A DNA stretch of 64,000 nucleotides from Mycoplasmopsis canis PG 14 (GTDB taxonomy: Bacteria; Bacillota_I; Bacilli_A; Mycoplasmatales; Metamycoplasmataceae): the NCBI RefSeq assembly GCF_001553195.1, contig NZ_CP014281.1:833444-897443 (forward strand), read 5' to 3'. Numbering within the stretch: position 1 is the stretch's first letter; each line of letters begins with the position of its first letter. Positions 34,415-46,800 of this stretch are shown here, in pieces. The notes beneath the pieces were generated by a model. That model was not told where the DNA came from, made no database searches, and saw only the letters and a program-made list of their open reading frames with translations. The position numbers were made by a program, and so were the translations under genes.

Positions 34415-36576
34415 TATTTAGCTCCTTTCATCAAATATTCTTTAAATGCATCTAGCGATAATTCAAATGCGGTCTTATCACTTGTTGTTATTGATGTTGC
34501 GTCGCTTCCTAAATAAACAACCTTAACCTTTCCGTCAACATTTTTAAAATTAATGTTACTTAAAGAGTTAACTTTTTCATTGATAAATTTATCTATCTTT
34601 TCATATGAATTAATTTTGTTCTTTAATTCAATTCCTTGTTTAACAGATTCAACTTCTTCCTTTAATTTAGTGATTGACTCGTTTGTATATAATTCATTGT
34701 TGGAATCTTTTTGATTTAAAATAAAATTAATAAATTGCTCATTTGATAAATAATTAATAACTAGTGATTCTTTTGACTTCAATGAATTGATTTTTTTATC
34801 AAAAGAGAAAAATGCTTTATTTCCTTTAGCGATGTTCTTTAAATCATTCTTTAGATATTCCTTGAACTTATCTAATGTTTCTGCTTTTTCGTTTGTGAAT
34901 ATTGAAATTCCTGATTTTGTTAAAACTAGTAGTTGATCATCCTTATTTTCTACTTTATATACTAAAGAATTATATTTTTTGTTTTCAATCGTTATTTCTA
35001 AATTTTTATTGTAATTATCATGAATTACTTTATTAAATTGTTCGTCATTTAACTCATTAAAGTAACTATCTATTAAGGTGTTAACTTCTTCTAACTTTGC
35101 AGATACCTTATTCATTTTTTCATTTATATCGTTGATATTTGAATCTTTTTGTATATTTTCTGCTTCCCTTAATAATTTTTCTATTTCTGCTTCCGCTGAG
35201 GCATTATAACCAGAAGGCATTTTAAATAAGTTTTCTAAATTTATAGATTTAAAATCATCGGTATTCTTCAATAAATTGTTTGCTACAACACCAAACGCAA
35301 GTTCTATATTATTATCAATTAATTCGCTAGCACTAGATACACCTAAGAATCCAAGAGTATCACCTTTGGTTAGAGTTAGCGCATTTAAATAAGTTTCATA
35401 ATTAGAAGCTTCTTTTTTAAAGTCCTCTAATTTCTCGTTTCCATTAAACAATCCGTATTCACTTGATTTTTTAAAAGATGTTAATAAAGAAATATTTTTA
35501 GAGATTTGAATATTATTATCCTTTGTTTTAGAAACCGAATATTTTAAATTATTTATAAACTTTTGTTTTGCGCCAGAATCTTTAAGACTAAATGAAAATC
35601 TTGGATCTGAACTAATAACACCAGGGAGTAAAATTGATGATGGTATAAGAATGTTTTGAGAATTAAAATAATTCAAAAGAACATTATCAATTTTAATTAA
35701 TTCAGGAATAAATGACTTAGTAGTAATAACAGTGGCCTTAGTTGGATTATTTTCTTGAACAAAGTAATTTACATCTTTCTCGAAGTAAGGGAAAACTTTT
35801 TCTCCTTGCTTAAATAAGATTTGTGCTTCGTTATTTGCGCCTTTTACTTGATTACCATTTGCATCTATTTTGTAGATTGTTTTTTTAGCAGTTTTTTCAA
35901 TAAAACTTAAATCTAGTGTTTTTATTTCTATTTCTAGACTTCTTAATGCTGCTGATTCAACTTCTTTAAATGTAAGATATTCAATTGCTTTTTCTTCAGT
36001 TGCACTTTTACCATACTCTTCAGAAAGCAATCTTTCCTTAAAGACATTCTCTCAAGTTGAAAATCCATAACTTTTTCTTAAGTTATTTTTTAAATCTTCA
36101 ATTTTTTTCTTTTGATTATCCTTAATTTGTTCTAATGATTTCAATTCTAAAGATAAATTTACATTTTCGTTGCTATTCAAAGAATTATTAAAAATCTCTT
36201 GGTATTGTTTAGAAGCCAAAAATTCTTTTTCATACATATAAAAAATAATTTTTCTATAAATATCATTGAATTTATCAGAGTAACTAACTTCTTCTTTCTT
36301 TAATTTATCCGAAAATTCTTTTACCGAAACACTAGCACCGTTCTCAAACTTAAAAGCAGTTTCTTTATCCTTTTTAGCTTCTACATAATTGATTTTTGTT
36401 GTATTAATAGCAAGCGGAATGGTTATACCAGCAATAAGAATTGCCGCTAGTCCACCTAAAATACCGTAATTAATTCAATTTCTTTTCGTCTTTCTATTTA
36501 CTTTCTTATTTTTATCTTCAAAATTATCGTTCAATTCAGATAGACGTTCAAAAAATGATCTTTGTCTTTTGGCCAT
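34414..36576 (-). CDS. P80-like membrane protein of the P80/P60/HinT complex
   Basis: 720 residues. A basic cytoplasmic N-terminus of about 35 residues precedes one transmembrane helix (about 37-57), and the remaining 660 residues face outside. The external part is charged and predicted helical, with a SurA/trigger-factor-like look in its first 200 residues, which is inference only. The ATG at 36576 has GGAGAAG upstream and a promoter about 50 bases away. It is first in the P80-P60-HinT operon. Role in mycoplasmas: membrane complex that recruits HinT; exact function is unsettled. Confidence 0.75.
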
Positions 36577-36626
36577 TTCTTCTCCAATCATTAAATGTTT
36601 GTTATATAAAATAATATTTTATATAA

Positions 36627-36632
36627 ATTATA
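36627..36632 (-). promoter_or_regulatory. -10 box of the P80-P60-hinT operon
   Basis: TATAAT on the minus strand is followed by a leader of about 45 bases and the SD GGAGAAG. Confidence 0.5.
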
Positions 36633-36669
36633 CCAAAAAATGTTTGTTAAATGTTTACTAATAATTTAA

Positions 36670-36675
36670 TATAAT
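36670..36675 (+). promoter_or_regulatory. -10 box of the gene at 36683
   Basis: TATAAT ends 7 bases before the ATG, so the transcript would start at or next to the start codon. No SD is present. Confidence 0.5.
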
Positions 36676-36682
36676 TATTTTT

Positions 36683-37210
36683 ATGAAAAATACTAATTTT
36701 ATGACAACTTTAAAAAATTTTGATGAATTGGCAAGAAAACACAAATTTGTTTATAGTTTGTTTTCAGGAACATTAAACAGTTTGCTATTGAGACAGCATG
36801 CAAGTCATCCATATGAAGTTGTCATAAGTTTAGAAACCTTTACAACTTTATTATTTGTTGAAAAAAACATTATTATACCTAAGAAAAATTATGAAGGTGA
36901 AAACCTTCTTCCATATATTGTTTTAAATAATGAAAAAGTTTGTTTAAATATTCTTATAAAATCTTCTTGGTCTAAGTTTAACTATTGAAAACTAAAAAAC
37001 ATAAATAAAAAAATTGAACATAACTTGTTTTCAGTATTGAACAAACTATATTCAAAAGATCCAGATCTTTTAATTTTACTATATTTTGATTTAGAAAATT
37101 CCGTAGTTAAACTAAAAAAAGTCACAAACGTAAACCCTAACTATTATTCTGTTCTAGAGATAGAGGATTTAAATCTACCTTACTTGAGCTGTTTTGTAAA
37201 AAAAGAATAA
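36683..37210 (+). CDS. Hypothetical protein, possibly a degenerate LicD-like protein
   Basis: 175 residues, one UGA Trp at 36989. The N-terminal segment FDELARKHKFVYSLFSGTLNSLL resembles the beginning of LicD/nucleotidyltransferase-type proteins, but the acidic metal-binding DDDxD motif that should follow is absent, so activity is doubtful. No signal or membrane segment. It is divergent from the P80 operon, appears leaderless, and runs towards the 5S rRNA gene. The LicD idea is weak inference. Confidence 0.7.
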
Positions 37211-37215
37211 AAAAA

Positions 37216-37318
37216 ACAGCGGCTCCCTATTTTCACCTTTCGGCTATCGTCGGCGTAAAGAGGCTTAACTACTGAGTTCGGAATGGTATCAGGTGATCCC
37301 TCTTGCTATGACCACTGA
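37216..37318 (-). rRNA. rrf: 5S ribosomal RNA
   Basis: The minus strand contains the universal CCGAACTCAGTAGTTAAGCC loop segment. The ends pair as helix I (CAGTGG with CCGCTG, one G-T). About 103 nt, with ends estimated from the helix. No 16S or 23S gene is nearby, so 5S stands alone. A T-rich stretch follows its 3' end. Confidence 0.93.
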
Positions 37319-37322
37319 GAAT

Positions 37323-37370
37323 ATTATAATATAAATTTTGAAAATACAAAAAAATATTTTTTTTTTTTTT
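37323..37370 (-). promoter_or_regulatory. 5S rRNA promoter with upstream A-tract
   Basis: On the minus strand TATAAT (37323-37328) lies about 6 bases before the 5S start. A run of 14 A (plus-strand T14 at 37357-37370) sits where an UP element would be, just upstream of the -35 position. Confidence 0.6.
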
Positions 37371-37376
37371 ACAAAA

Positions 37377-37400
37377 AAATAAATACCTAAGTATTTATTT
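37377..37400. repeat. Left copy of the 24-bp target duplication (a terminator hairpin)
   Basis: A 10-bp perfect inverted repeat around CTAA; the whole 24 bp is repeated exactly at 38783-38806 on the other side of the IS. Confidence 0.9.
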
Positions 37401-37506
37401 CCCAAAATGCAAAGTCAAGTGCAACACTGATTTTGCATACAAAAACAACAATCATAAATTAAAAAATGGTTGTTGTTTTTTGTTTAGAAAATTTGAAAAA
37501 ATTGAT

Positions 37507-38601
37507 TTATTTCATTTTTTTAAAAAATGAGTTTCTACTAGTGTTTGAAATTCTTTTTCTTTCACTATAAATATAAAGAGGTTCTTCTTTAGGTATTTCT
37601 TTCCAAGGCTCATCTCTATAGTTTAAATTAAAAAATAATTCATCAGCAGAAAAATAATCATGAATTTTTCTAGGCATATTGTTTATAGTTTTTTGAAGAT
37701 CATAAATTTCTTTTTCTGTTATTTTATTAAAATTTGTTCCTTTTGGAAATTCTCTTCTCACTAATCCATTGAAATTTTCATTCAATCCTCTTTGAAAAGA
37801 AGCGTATGGATCAGCTTGATAAATTGTTATATTTAATCTGTAACCAATATAGAATAAAGTTTTAAATTCAAATCCGTTATCAGCAGTTATTGATTTCACA
37901 TTTAGTTTGTAGATTTTAATATATTCTCAAAGTTTTAATATTAATTTTCAAGGATTTTTATTATCTAATTTTATTATGAGTCCTCACCTTGTTTTTCTTT
38001 CTGTAAATGTTAATAAATGAGATGATAGACTTGATCTTTTACCTACTATTAAATCTATTTCTCAGTGACCAAATTCATGTTCAAAATTTTTATTAAAACC
38101 CCTTGTTCATATAGGTTTTACTATTCTGTTACCTACTAAAGTTTTAACAACATCGTGTGTTTTTCTTCCTTTGCTATATTTTCTTAAACGTTGTTTTGAA
38201 TCTAATACTCATAGACCACTATTTATTCAATTAAATACTGTTCTTAAAGTAGGTATTCTAAATTTGAAATGATGTTGAATATAAAAGTGAGTTAAATCTA
38301 CACCAAAATATTTTTTGTTAAATTTTAAAATAAACTGCTTTGTAAATTCTTCATACTTATTCATATTATTAACGAGTTTAATTTGTTCCTTTCACCTTAT
38401 TCTATTTAAATGTTTATTATGCGCTTCCATACCAATATAACCATTTTCATTTGAATTATTTTTAATTTCTCTTAATAATGATGATTTTGTAAAACCTAAA
38501 ATTTTAGAAATTTCAGAAATAGGTGTTTCAAACTTTTTAAGTAAAATCTCTAATTCAATTCTTTTTTCTAAGTTAAAATGTTTATAATTAATAGCGAGCA
38601 C
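37507..38601 (-). CDS. IS30-family transposase
   Basis: 364 residues from GTG at 38601, with UGA as Trp. The N-terminal HTH (EISKILGFTKSSLLREIKNN) is typical of IS30. The DDE catalytic residues are seen in HWEIDLIVG, TADNGFEF and the Glu of RGLNENFNGL. The frame is intact, so it is probably active. The start is uncertain: GTG at 38601 overlaps the SD GGAGGTG itself, and an ATT at 38592 is placed better (6 bases after the SD). Upstream hairpins at 38615-38652 and 38683-38746 may limit expression. Confidence 0.92.
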
Positions 38602-38614
38602 CTCCGGAGTTTAT

Positions 38615-38652
38615 AAATTGGTGCTTTTTCTTTTTTTAAAAAGCACCAATTT
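38615..38652. promoter_or_regulatory. 15-bp stem in the transposase leader
   Basis: AAATTGGTGCTTTTT and its complement lie about 10 bases upstream of the transposase SD on the minus strand. It may act on translation or as a weak terminator. Confidence 0.5.
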
Positions 38653-38682
38653 AATTTTATATTTTATTAAGAAAATAATAAT

Positions 38683-38746
38683 AAAATCCCTCCCATCCGA
38701 ACCTTAAAAACGGTTAAGTTTTTTGGGTTCGGATGGGAGGGATTTT
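38683..38746. terminator. Strong bidirectional hairpin inside the IS right end
   Basis: A perfect 21-bp GC-containing stem (arms 38683-38703 and 38726-38746) has T tracts on both strands. It lies between the right IS end and the transposase promoter region, so it should block transcription arriving from yidC. Confidence 0.8.
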
Positions 38747-38782
38747 TTAATTATACTGTTGCACTTGACTTTGCAATTCAGC

Positions 38783-38806
38783 AAATAAATACCTAAGTAT
38801 TTATTT
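38783..38806. terminator. yidC terminator and right copy of the IS target duplication
   Basis: The same 24-bp hairpin as at 37377-37400. The yidC stop codon (38801-38803) lies inside its arm. On the minus strand it is the natural terminator of the rpmH-rnpA-yidC operon. Confidence 0.8.
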
Positions 38807-40945
38807 TTTCATCATTTTTTTAGAATATTTTTGTTTGAATCATTTTGTTTTTTTCAATTTATGAATCCCAAGAACTTGTGCTATCTGTCACAATCCTCCG
38901 AATAATCAATAAACTTGAACACCGGCACTAAAAAGAATAGTTATACCGGTAAATACAATCATCATTATTCTTTGTGTTCTTTCTGATTTTTTAAGAGCTT
39001 GTTTCTCACTTATTGTCATAGTTAAATTGTTTTTACGACGATTTAATAATTGAGGGAGAAGTTGAGAGATTAATTGTACTAAGATTGCGGCAATAAGAAT
39101 TCATAAATAAACAAACTCACCACTTGTGACCTTTTGTCAAGAAACAGAAGAGAAATTTATACCTAATCAAACTGTTTGTTTAATCTCAGGAATTCCTTGT
39201 ATAACTCTTCACATAGCAAAGAATATAGGCATAGATAATAATAAGTTAGCAAATTGATCCATTGGATTTATATTATATTTGCTATACAATGCTTGTATTT
39301 CCTGGTTTTTCTTCATCTTCATTGTTTTATTATTTTCAAAACCAATATATTTAGCTTCTATAGCTGCTTTTTTGCTTTTTAAACCTTCTTGAATTGACTG
39401 CATCATTGTTGCTTTAAATGAGAAAGCAAGAACAAGCAAACGAGTAAATATAACTGCTATTAATATAGCTATAATTGTTGCTCACCCATTTAATTCTGGC
39501 ATAGCTTGTCTTAATGATTGCACCATTACCGACAATGGGTAAACTAATAATCCATAAAATGGACCATATTCTCATGCTTGTTTTCAAGTGTATATAGGTT
39601 GAATTGGATAGTCCCCTGCAAATAAAATATTTGTGTAAAATTCTGATGTTTTTTCATTTTTATCATTTTGATTAAATGTAGAAACATTTGAATTATAATC
39701 AATTAAAAACTCTTCTATTGAATACTTATTTACATCATATTTATTAGATGAATTAATTATTTTATTAGATAAGTATGTTTTAAATTTACTTTTTGCATCT
39801 CTTGCTGGTACAATACCAAATTTTGACATTCAAGAAGTTACAACTTCTTGATAAATGTTTATAATTGCGTATTCCTCTTGCGAAAGTTTGAATAATTCTT
39901 CATTATTGTTTTTGATTTTATTTTCTTTATCAGTAATTAAAGATACTAAATACTTAAAGTATTCTGAAAATGAAGCAAAACTTTTTTGTCTTTCTGCTAA
40001 CGTTACTTTATTTAATTCTTTTAAGAAAGAACTTTCTTTTCCAAAAGAATAGTTATAGAAAGTTTGAAGAACATCTCTAGCAAATGCTCTATTGGCAATA
40101 CTCTTTGTTTCTGTTGTACTTTCGCTTATAGCATTTAAAGTTTCTTCAGAAACAAAATCAACTTTTTGTAAACCTGAAACATAAGAAACTGTGTATTTAC
40201 CATCAGCATCCACTGAGTTTATTTGAGTTTTTATTTCTTTCCCTGAACTATTTACTGAGTTTTTTTCGTGTTTCTTTAATTCAATAAATGGTACATTTGA
40301 ATCAGGAACATATGTTCAAATTAAAATTTCATTGTCAACTGAACTTAAATCGTTAACATAGCTATATTTTAATTCACTTTCATTTCTAAAAAGAAACTTA
40401 TTATTCCTTTCAATGATATGGAATTTTTCGTTTTTGTTATTTGTAGAGTACCCTAATGAAGAAAGTTTTTCATTCGATATATCTTGTGTACTAAATCCTG
40501 AAGAAAAAACCCCTGGTTTACCGTACTCACCTTTATTTGTAGAACTTTGTTCACTTAATTTTTTAATAATATCCTTGTTATCAACTAATATGTTGGCATC
40601 CTCATTTTGTTTAAGAACATCAAGCGACAACTTAATTTCTTGTCCCTCTTTTAAGTTTCCTTCATTATCATATTTGTTGATTGTGTTTGAAACACTTTCT
40701 GGTTTAAAAGTATTTAATTTGGGTGCAATATCCTCTTTATTGCTATAAAATTCAATGCTATTACCAACATTGGATGAAGTTTTTAATACAAATGATTGCA
40801 CACACCCTGTTAAAGTAACAGAAAAAGCAAATAAATAAAGAAGTATTTTAGTTATCTTTCAAGATTTTTTGAAAAACACTCTTCTCTTTTCATTTGGATC
40901 GTTTTCTGGATTAGAAAAATAATTAAATTTTTGTTTTTTTTGCAT
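38801..40945 (-). CDS. yidC: Membrane protein insertase YidC/OxaA, large mycoplasma form
   Basis: 714 residues with UGA as Trp, about twice a Bacillus SpoIIIJ. The N-terminus has a hydrophobic signal and lipobox TLTGC (Cys48). A large external domain of about 330 residues follows. The C-terminal insertase core has the QEGLKSKKAAIEAKY and INPMDQFANLLLSMPIFFAM segments and several transmembrane helices, ending in a Lys-rich tail. The start overlaps rnpA by 23 bases. It inserts and folds membrane proteins together with Sec. The stop codon lies in the hairpin duplicated by the IS. Confidence 0.94.
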
Positions 40946-41264
40946 AATTCCTAAATTTCTTAAAAAGTTCATCAATTCCTTGTTTTTTAAACTTGTACTC
41001 GGATTCACAAAACTTTTTACGGGCAATCATTACAAAGTGATAATTTAACTCATACAAATTAAGTTCTCTAATTATTGCTTTTAATTGCCGTTTATTAAAA
41101 TTACGACCTACTGAGTTTTCAAATTTTTTAGGTATTGTAATACCTGCTTTAAAACTTTCGGCTTTTTTGTAATAAACTACTAAAAAACTATTATTAATAG
41201 ATTGCTTACTATCAATAATTTCTTGAAAGTCTCAATTTTTTTTAAGTCGAAATTCTTTTTGCAT
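40923..41264 (-). CDS. rnpA: Ribonuclease P protein component
   Basis: 113 residues, very basic. The RNR-type core appears as VGRNFNKRQLKAIIREL. It binds RNase P RNA to mature tRNA 5' ends. It lies between rpmH and yidC, the conserved bacterial order, and overlaps yidC. One UGA Trp near the N-terminus. Confidence 0.93.
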
Positions 41265-41273
41265 AATTTAAAA

Positions 41274-41420
41274 TTATTTATCAGAAACAGTAAGTCTTTT
41301 TCTACCTTTTGCTCTTCTAGCAGCCAATACTTTTCTACCGTTAGCAGTTTTCATTCTTGCTCTAAACCCGTGCACTTTAGCGTGTTTACGTTTATTTGGT
41401 TGGTATGTTCTTTTGCTCAT
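41274..41420 (-). CDS. rpmH: 50S ribosomal protein L34
   Basis: 48 residues, [20 protein letters not shown] with the Arg/Lys-rich tail [16 protein letters not shown], a full-length L34. SD AGGAGG lies 5 bases upstream. First gene of rpmH-rnpA-yidC. On the minus strand two TATAAT boxes (around 41445-41452 and 41461-41470) are candidate promoters. Confidence 0.97.
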   Translation of the reverse strand: MSKRTYQPNKRKHAKVHGFRARMKTANGRKVLAARRAKGRKRLTVSDK

Positions 41421-41565
41421 TTTGCCTCCTTGATTTATTTTATATCTATTATAAGCGTGTTTATATTATACAATATAATTATTAATTTTGAAATTTTGAA
41501 TTTTTGCTCTATTTTTTAGTTCAATATAGTGTTAAATTAAATAAAATCCGGTCCGGAAAATATAG

Positions 41566-41571
41566 TATAAT
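41566..41571 (+). promoter_or_regulatory. -10 box of serS
   Basis: TATAAT 21 bases before the serS ATG; AGAGGA is the SD. A small inverted repeat TCCG-GTC-CGGA lies just upstream (about 41547-41557). Confidence 0.55.
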
Positions 41572-41592
41572 TTTAAAAAGAAAAGAGGAAAT

Positions 41593-42860
<1,268 letters not shown>

Positions 42861-42861
<1 letters not shown>

Positions 42862-43685
42862 TGAAAAGGGTATTTGCTTTTGATTTAGATGGAACATTAT
42901 TGACAAACGATAATAAAGCACATCCTAAAACGCTAAAAGCGCTAGAATTATCTAAAAATAATAACCATATAAATGTTATAGCAACTGGAAGAGGCTTAAA
43001 AAATGTTTTGCCTCTTTTTGAAAATCATAATTTGGATCATATTGATTATTTAATTTGCTCAAATGGAGCGCTTATATACGATATGAAATCACAAAAATAT
43101 GAGATCATTAATAACTTGGATCCTAACGTTTTTCCGATTATATTCAAAAAGCATCTAAAGTATAAATCAATATTAAGAGTCGATTTTATCGATCAAAATC
43201 ATACAATTTTACCTGATAATAAAATTCCTGATTGATTAGCTAAATCTCATGTAAAAGATAATAATCTAATTAATTCAGTTGACGAAACCTTTATGAATAA
43301 CTTAGTTTTTGATACAAATTCGAAAATTACCCAAATAGCTTTGAGAAATGAGATTAATATTGCAGGTCTTGCAACTGATGAATTAAAAAAAGAATTGAAA
43401 GATTATGATTGCGAGGTTTATCTAACAAATTCTGTTTATACAGATATTAATGGAAAAAATGTTTCAAAATTTAATGCACTTAATAAACTAGTTAATGAAT
43501 TAAAACTCGAAACAAAAAATATTGTCGCATTTGGGGATAGCGGTAATGACGTTGAAATGTTAAAAAATTCCGGTATAGGTGTAGCTATGGGTAATGCAAC
43601 TATTGATGCTAAGGAAGTTGCACACATAATTATAGGCGACCACAATACTGGTGCTATTGGCGAATTTATCGAAAAATTAATATAA
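42861..43685 (+). CDS. Cof-type HAD hydrolase 1
   Basis: 274 residues, one UGA Trp. HAD motif I is FDLDGTLL with Asp8 and Asp10, motif II includes ATGRG, and motif IV is GDSGNDVEML. The cap between motifs II and III is of the Cof type, which points to a phosphatase for sugar phosphates or flavin. Substrate not predictable. Coupled to serS, with a terminator after it. Confidence 0.9.
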
Positions 43686-43713
43686 AAAAATCCTGGAAGT
43701 CCATGGATTTTTT
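43684..43713 (+). terminator. Terminator of serS-HAD
   Basis: AAAAAATCC and GGATTTTTT arms around a short loop, ending in T. Confidence 0.7.
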
Positions 43714-43741
43714 TATATTTTACTTAATTTAAGCAAGACAA

Positions 43742-43809
43742 ATGTGCAAATTTACAGTTTTTTGTATTATAGAGTTTTAATATATAATATGTGCAAATTA
43801 AAAAATAAA
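43742..43809 (+). promoter_or_regulatory. Promoter region of the large surface protein with repeated ATGTGCAAATT
   Basis: TATAAT lies at 43793-43798. The 11-mer ATGTGCAAATT occurs at 43742-43752 and again at 43799-43809, flanking the -10 box. Confidence 0.45.
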
Positions 43810-43826
43810 ATAATTAAGGATAAAAA

Positions 43827-46800
43827 ATGAAAAAACACAAACTGAAATTATTATCAGGAGGTGCTATTTTAAGCACGGCTTTTATTGGGCCAACCTTTCT
43901 GGTTTCTGCTAATGCAGAAAACGCAGAACATGATGAAGTTCTAGACAAAGCTGAAAAGACTTACTGAGATAATAAGAAAAAATTATATTTATCTATGATA
44001 GAAGAATTTTCATGAAACGACTTTGAAGGTGGTTTAAATGAAAGTCAAAAAAACATTTTAAAAGAAAAAGTCGAAAATATCAATAAAGAAAATCAAAACT
44101 TAGTTTGAAGAGAAATATTAAAAATGCGTTTTGAGTCAAGGGAAGCGTTTAGCAAACTTACTACACTCACATTTGGAGCAACTCATTTTAAAGAACTTCT
44201 TAGTAAATCAGAGTTCACTGGATTAAACGAAACTATGGAAACTAAGTTTGATTCACTTAAGGTTTTTGAAATAGCTGAGTTTATGAACGACTCTGTTTTT
44301 AAACAAGCATATGATGAATTTAAAAAGTCCGGAAAAATGTATTATGAAGAGTTAAAAAATCTAAATACACTTAGTACGGAAGCTTATAATAGCATTTTAA
44401 GTAAAGCATTAAATTCTTATAATAAATTTGTTTCTGTCATTAATACAAGCACAAATAATAACTTACAAAATTTAAAAAATTTAGCTAATTATCATAAAAA
44501 CTTAATAAATTATTTTTACAATTATCAAAAACAGACTATTAGTGTTGTTAATGGTGATCCTTCATCATGAGATAGAAATATTTTCTATTTTGGTTTAGCA
44601 TCAAACTGAACATTATTAATTGGTAATATAAAAACACAAAATCATTTAGAAAACTTGTTTTTTCACACAGAAAACGACGGAGAATTTGATGCGCACTTTA
44701 AAAAACTAAGCGTTAACTCAAATGATTTTATAGGACCTGTTAAAGAACAAGGTGAATCTGACTTTTCTATTAAACCTTCTAACTTATCATCTGAAGATTG
44801 ATTCCATAATGGTTATCCACCAACTTCGCCATATGAAGCATTTAGACGTACAATTTTAGATAATCAAACACTTTATAATGGTGAACCAAACTTCACTGAG
44901 GCTTCTGTAGAAAATCTTGATGGGTTTATTAAAAATTTAAACATTATTAATGATAGATTTTATAAAAATGTAAATGGTCACAAATACTTTTTAGAAAACT
45001 TTAATTTCAATTATAATAACTTGCCTTTAGTCTTTTTTGCATGAAGAAAGGGGTCAGTTTATTCATCAGCATCAAGTTGAACCGGTCAGTATCACGGAAG
45101 ACAATTTAATAATGTTTCTGCTTGAAAATCAAGAGAAATAAGCAGAGATAAAAATGGGTTTTATGATTCATTCGGTAACATTAATACAACAAATGCCTAC
45201 ACTTCTAATAACCCTTTAGTTGGGGATGATAAAAATAGAACTAGAACGACATTATTAAATGGAAATAAAAGATTAGAAGAGAATTTAAGTCAATTAGAAG
45301 GTATAAAAAATAAGTTGCAGGAATTATCTACTAGGCAACCTGAATTAAGTATAGCAGCTGAAAAAATTTTAAACAAATTAGATTTGGCTAAAGAAAAGAA
45401 TATCGCTGTTTACTTAGAGGAAATAACGACTAGAGCAAATAATTTAGAAGAATACTACAACAAAATTCAAGAAATTACAAACAGAATAAATGCATTAGTT
45501 GAAGGAGATAGAAATGATTTCTTTCAAAACGACGGCAATGAATTAGAAACAATCAAAAACACGATAAAAGAAGGGACATTCAACTCTTTGATTAAACAAA
45601 GTATTGATGAGAAAGAGAAAAAGATTAATGAATTTATAAAGACTAAAGAAAATAGAAAAAACGAAATTCTTAATGAAATAGAAAATGGCAAAGTTGGTGA
45701 TGGGGCAAAATCAAAACTAGAGGAATTAATCAATGATTCAACTTCTTCTTTAAATGATATCGAGAAAGCTTACAAAGTATTTTCTATTCTCAATGAACAA
45801 TCAAAAGAATTATTGCAAGTCGTTTCCGATTATAAAGATATTGCTAAACCTATTATCGATCAATCAAAAATAAATAATGAAAATGTTGTGACAGCAAATG
45901 AAATACTGGATAAATATAAAAATAAACTTGCTGATAATCAAAAAATTGAGTTAAATTTTCCTGATAATTTTGATATTAAATCTTCTACAGAAGATGATGT
46001 ACAAAGCCTTAAAAATAATTTCATTCTAAATGATACTTTAAAATTAAAAGAAAAGTACTTTCACAATTCTAGAGATTCTTTTGTTGTATTAATAGAAAAT
46101 GTTGATTTAGAAGATGAAATCAAAAATGCTTTCAAGAAAAAAATACTAGATGAAGAATATTCTGAAGAAAAATATAAGAACGAAAAATTTCATAATCTAT
46201 TTACGCAGTTAAATGAAAATCCTGCATATTACAAAAATTTATTTAAAAATTTTAATTCAATAAATAATCTAGAATTCGATAAATTGAAGGGTATACCTGA
46301 TGAAGTAAAATTAGATTTTCAAGAGACATTAAAACAGATTGACAAACTTAAAGAAAACAATCTTCTAGGTTTTAATTTTATAGAACACTCCCTTAACTCT
46401 AATTTTAACGAAATTGAATCACTTTGAGACAAATACAATAATTTGTTGAATAAAATTGAATCATTAAATAAAAAGGCGTATGAAACTATTTTTCAACAAG
46501 GGAACATAGGTTCAAGTGCATTAAAACATTTTATTGATTATATAAATAAAAAAGAATTGAGTTTCGATAATATTTTTAATGTGTGGCAAGTTTTTGAAAG
46601 ATTAAATGAAATTGTTAGTCGCTTAGTAAAATTAAGTGAAAGATATAAAAATGAAATTGAACCTATTGTGGTGTCTAGTGGCGTTTATAACACAAACGAA
46701 GTGAATTTAGTAAATAACATATTAAGAAAAATCCATAATTCTAAATACAGTTTTGAACTTTCAAAAGATTTCAATTTAGAGAATATGAAGGAAAACGAAA

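Larger units (their letters stand above)
37401..38782 (-). mobile_element. Complete IS30-family insertion sequence, IS1630-like
   Basis: 1382 bp between exact 24-bp direct repeats. The inverted ends share TGCAAAGTCAAGTGCAACA exactly (37408-37426 and the complement of 38757-38775), with 7 weaker bases outside each. One intact transposase gene fills the minus strand. The insertion into, and duplication of, a hairpin is the behaviour described for IS1630 of M. fermentans. A second, decayed fragment lies at 32320-32484. Confidence 0.88.

Noticed and set aside
38725..38740. tRNA-like GGGTTCGGATGGG
   Set aside because: It is one arm of the IS terminator hairpin; no cloverleaf forms. No tRNA gene was found by eye anywhere in the window.
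37377..38806. Composite transposon bounded by the 24-bp repeats
   Set aside because: The repeats are direct, touch both IS ends and match a duplicated target hairpin, so a single IS explains them.
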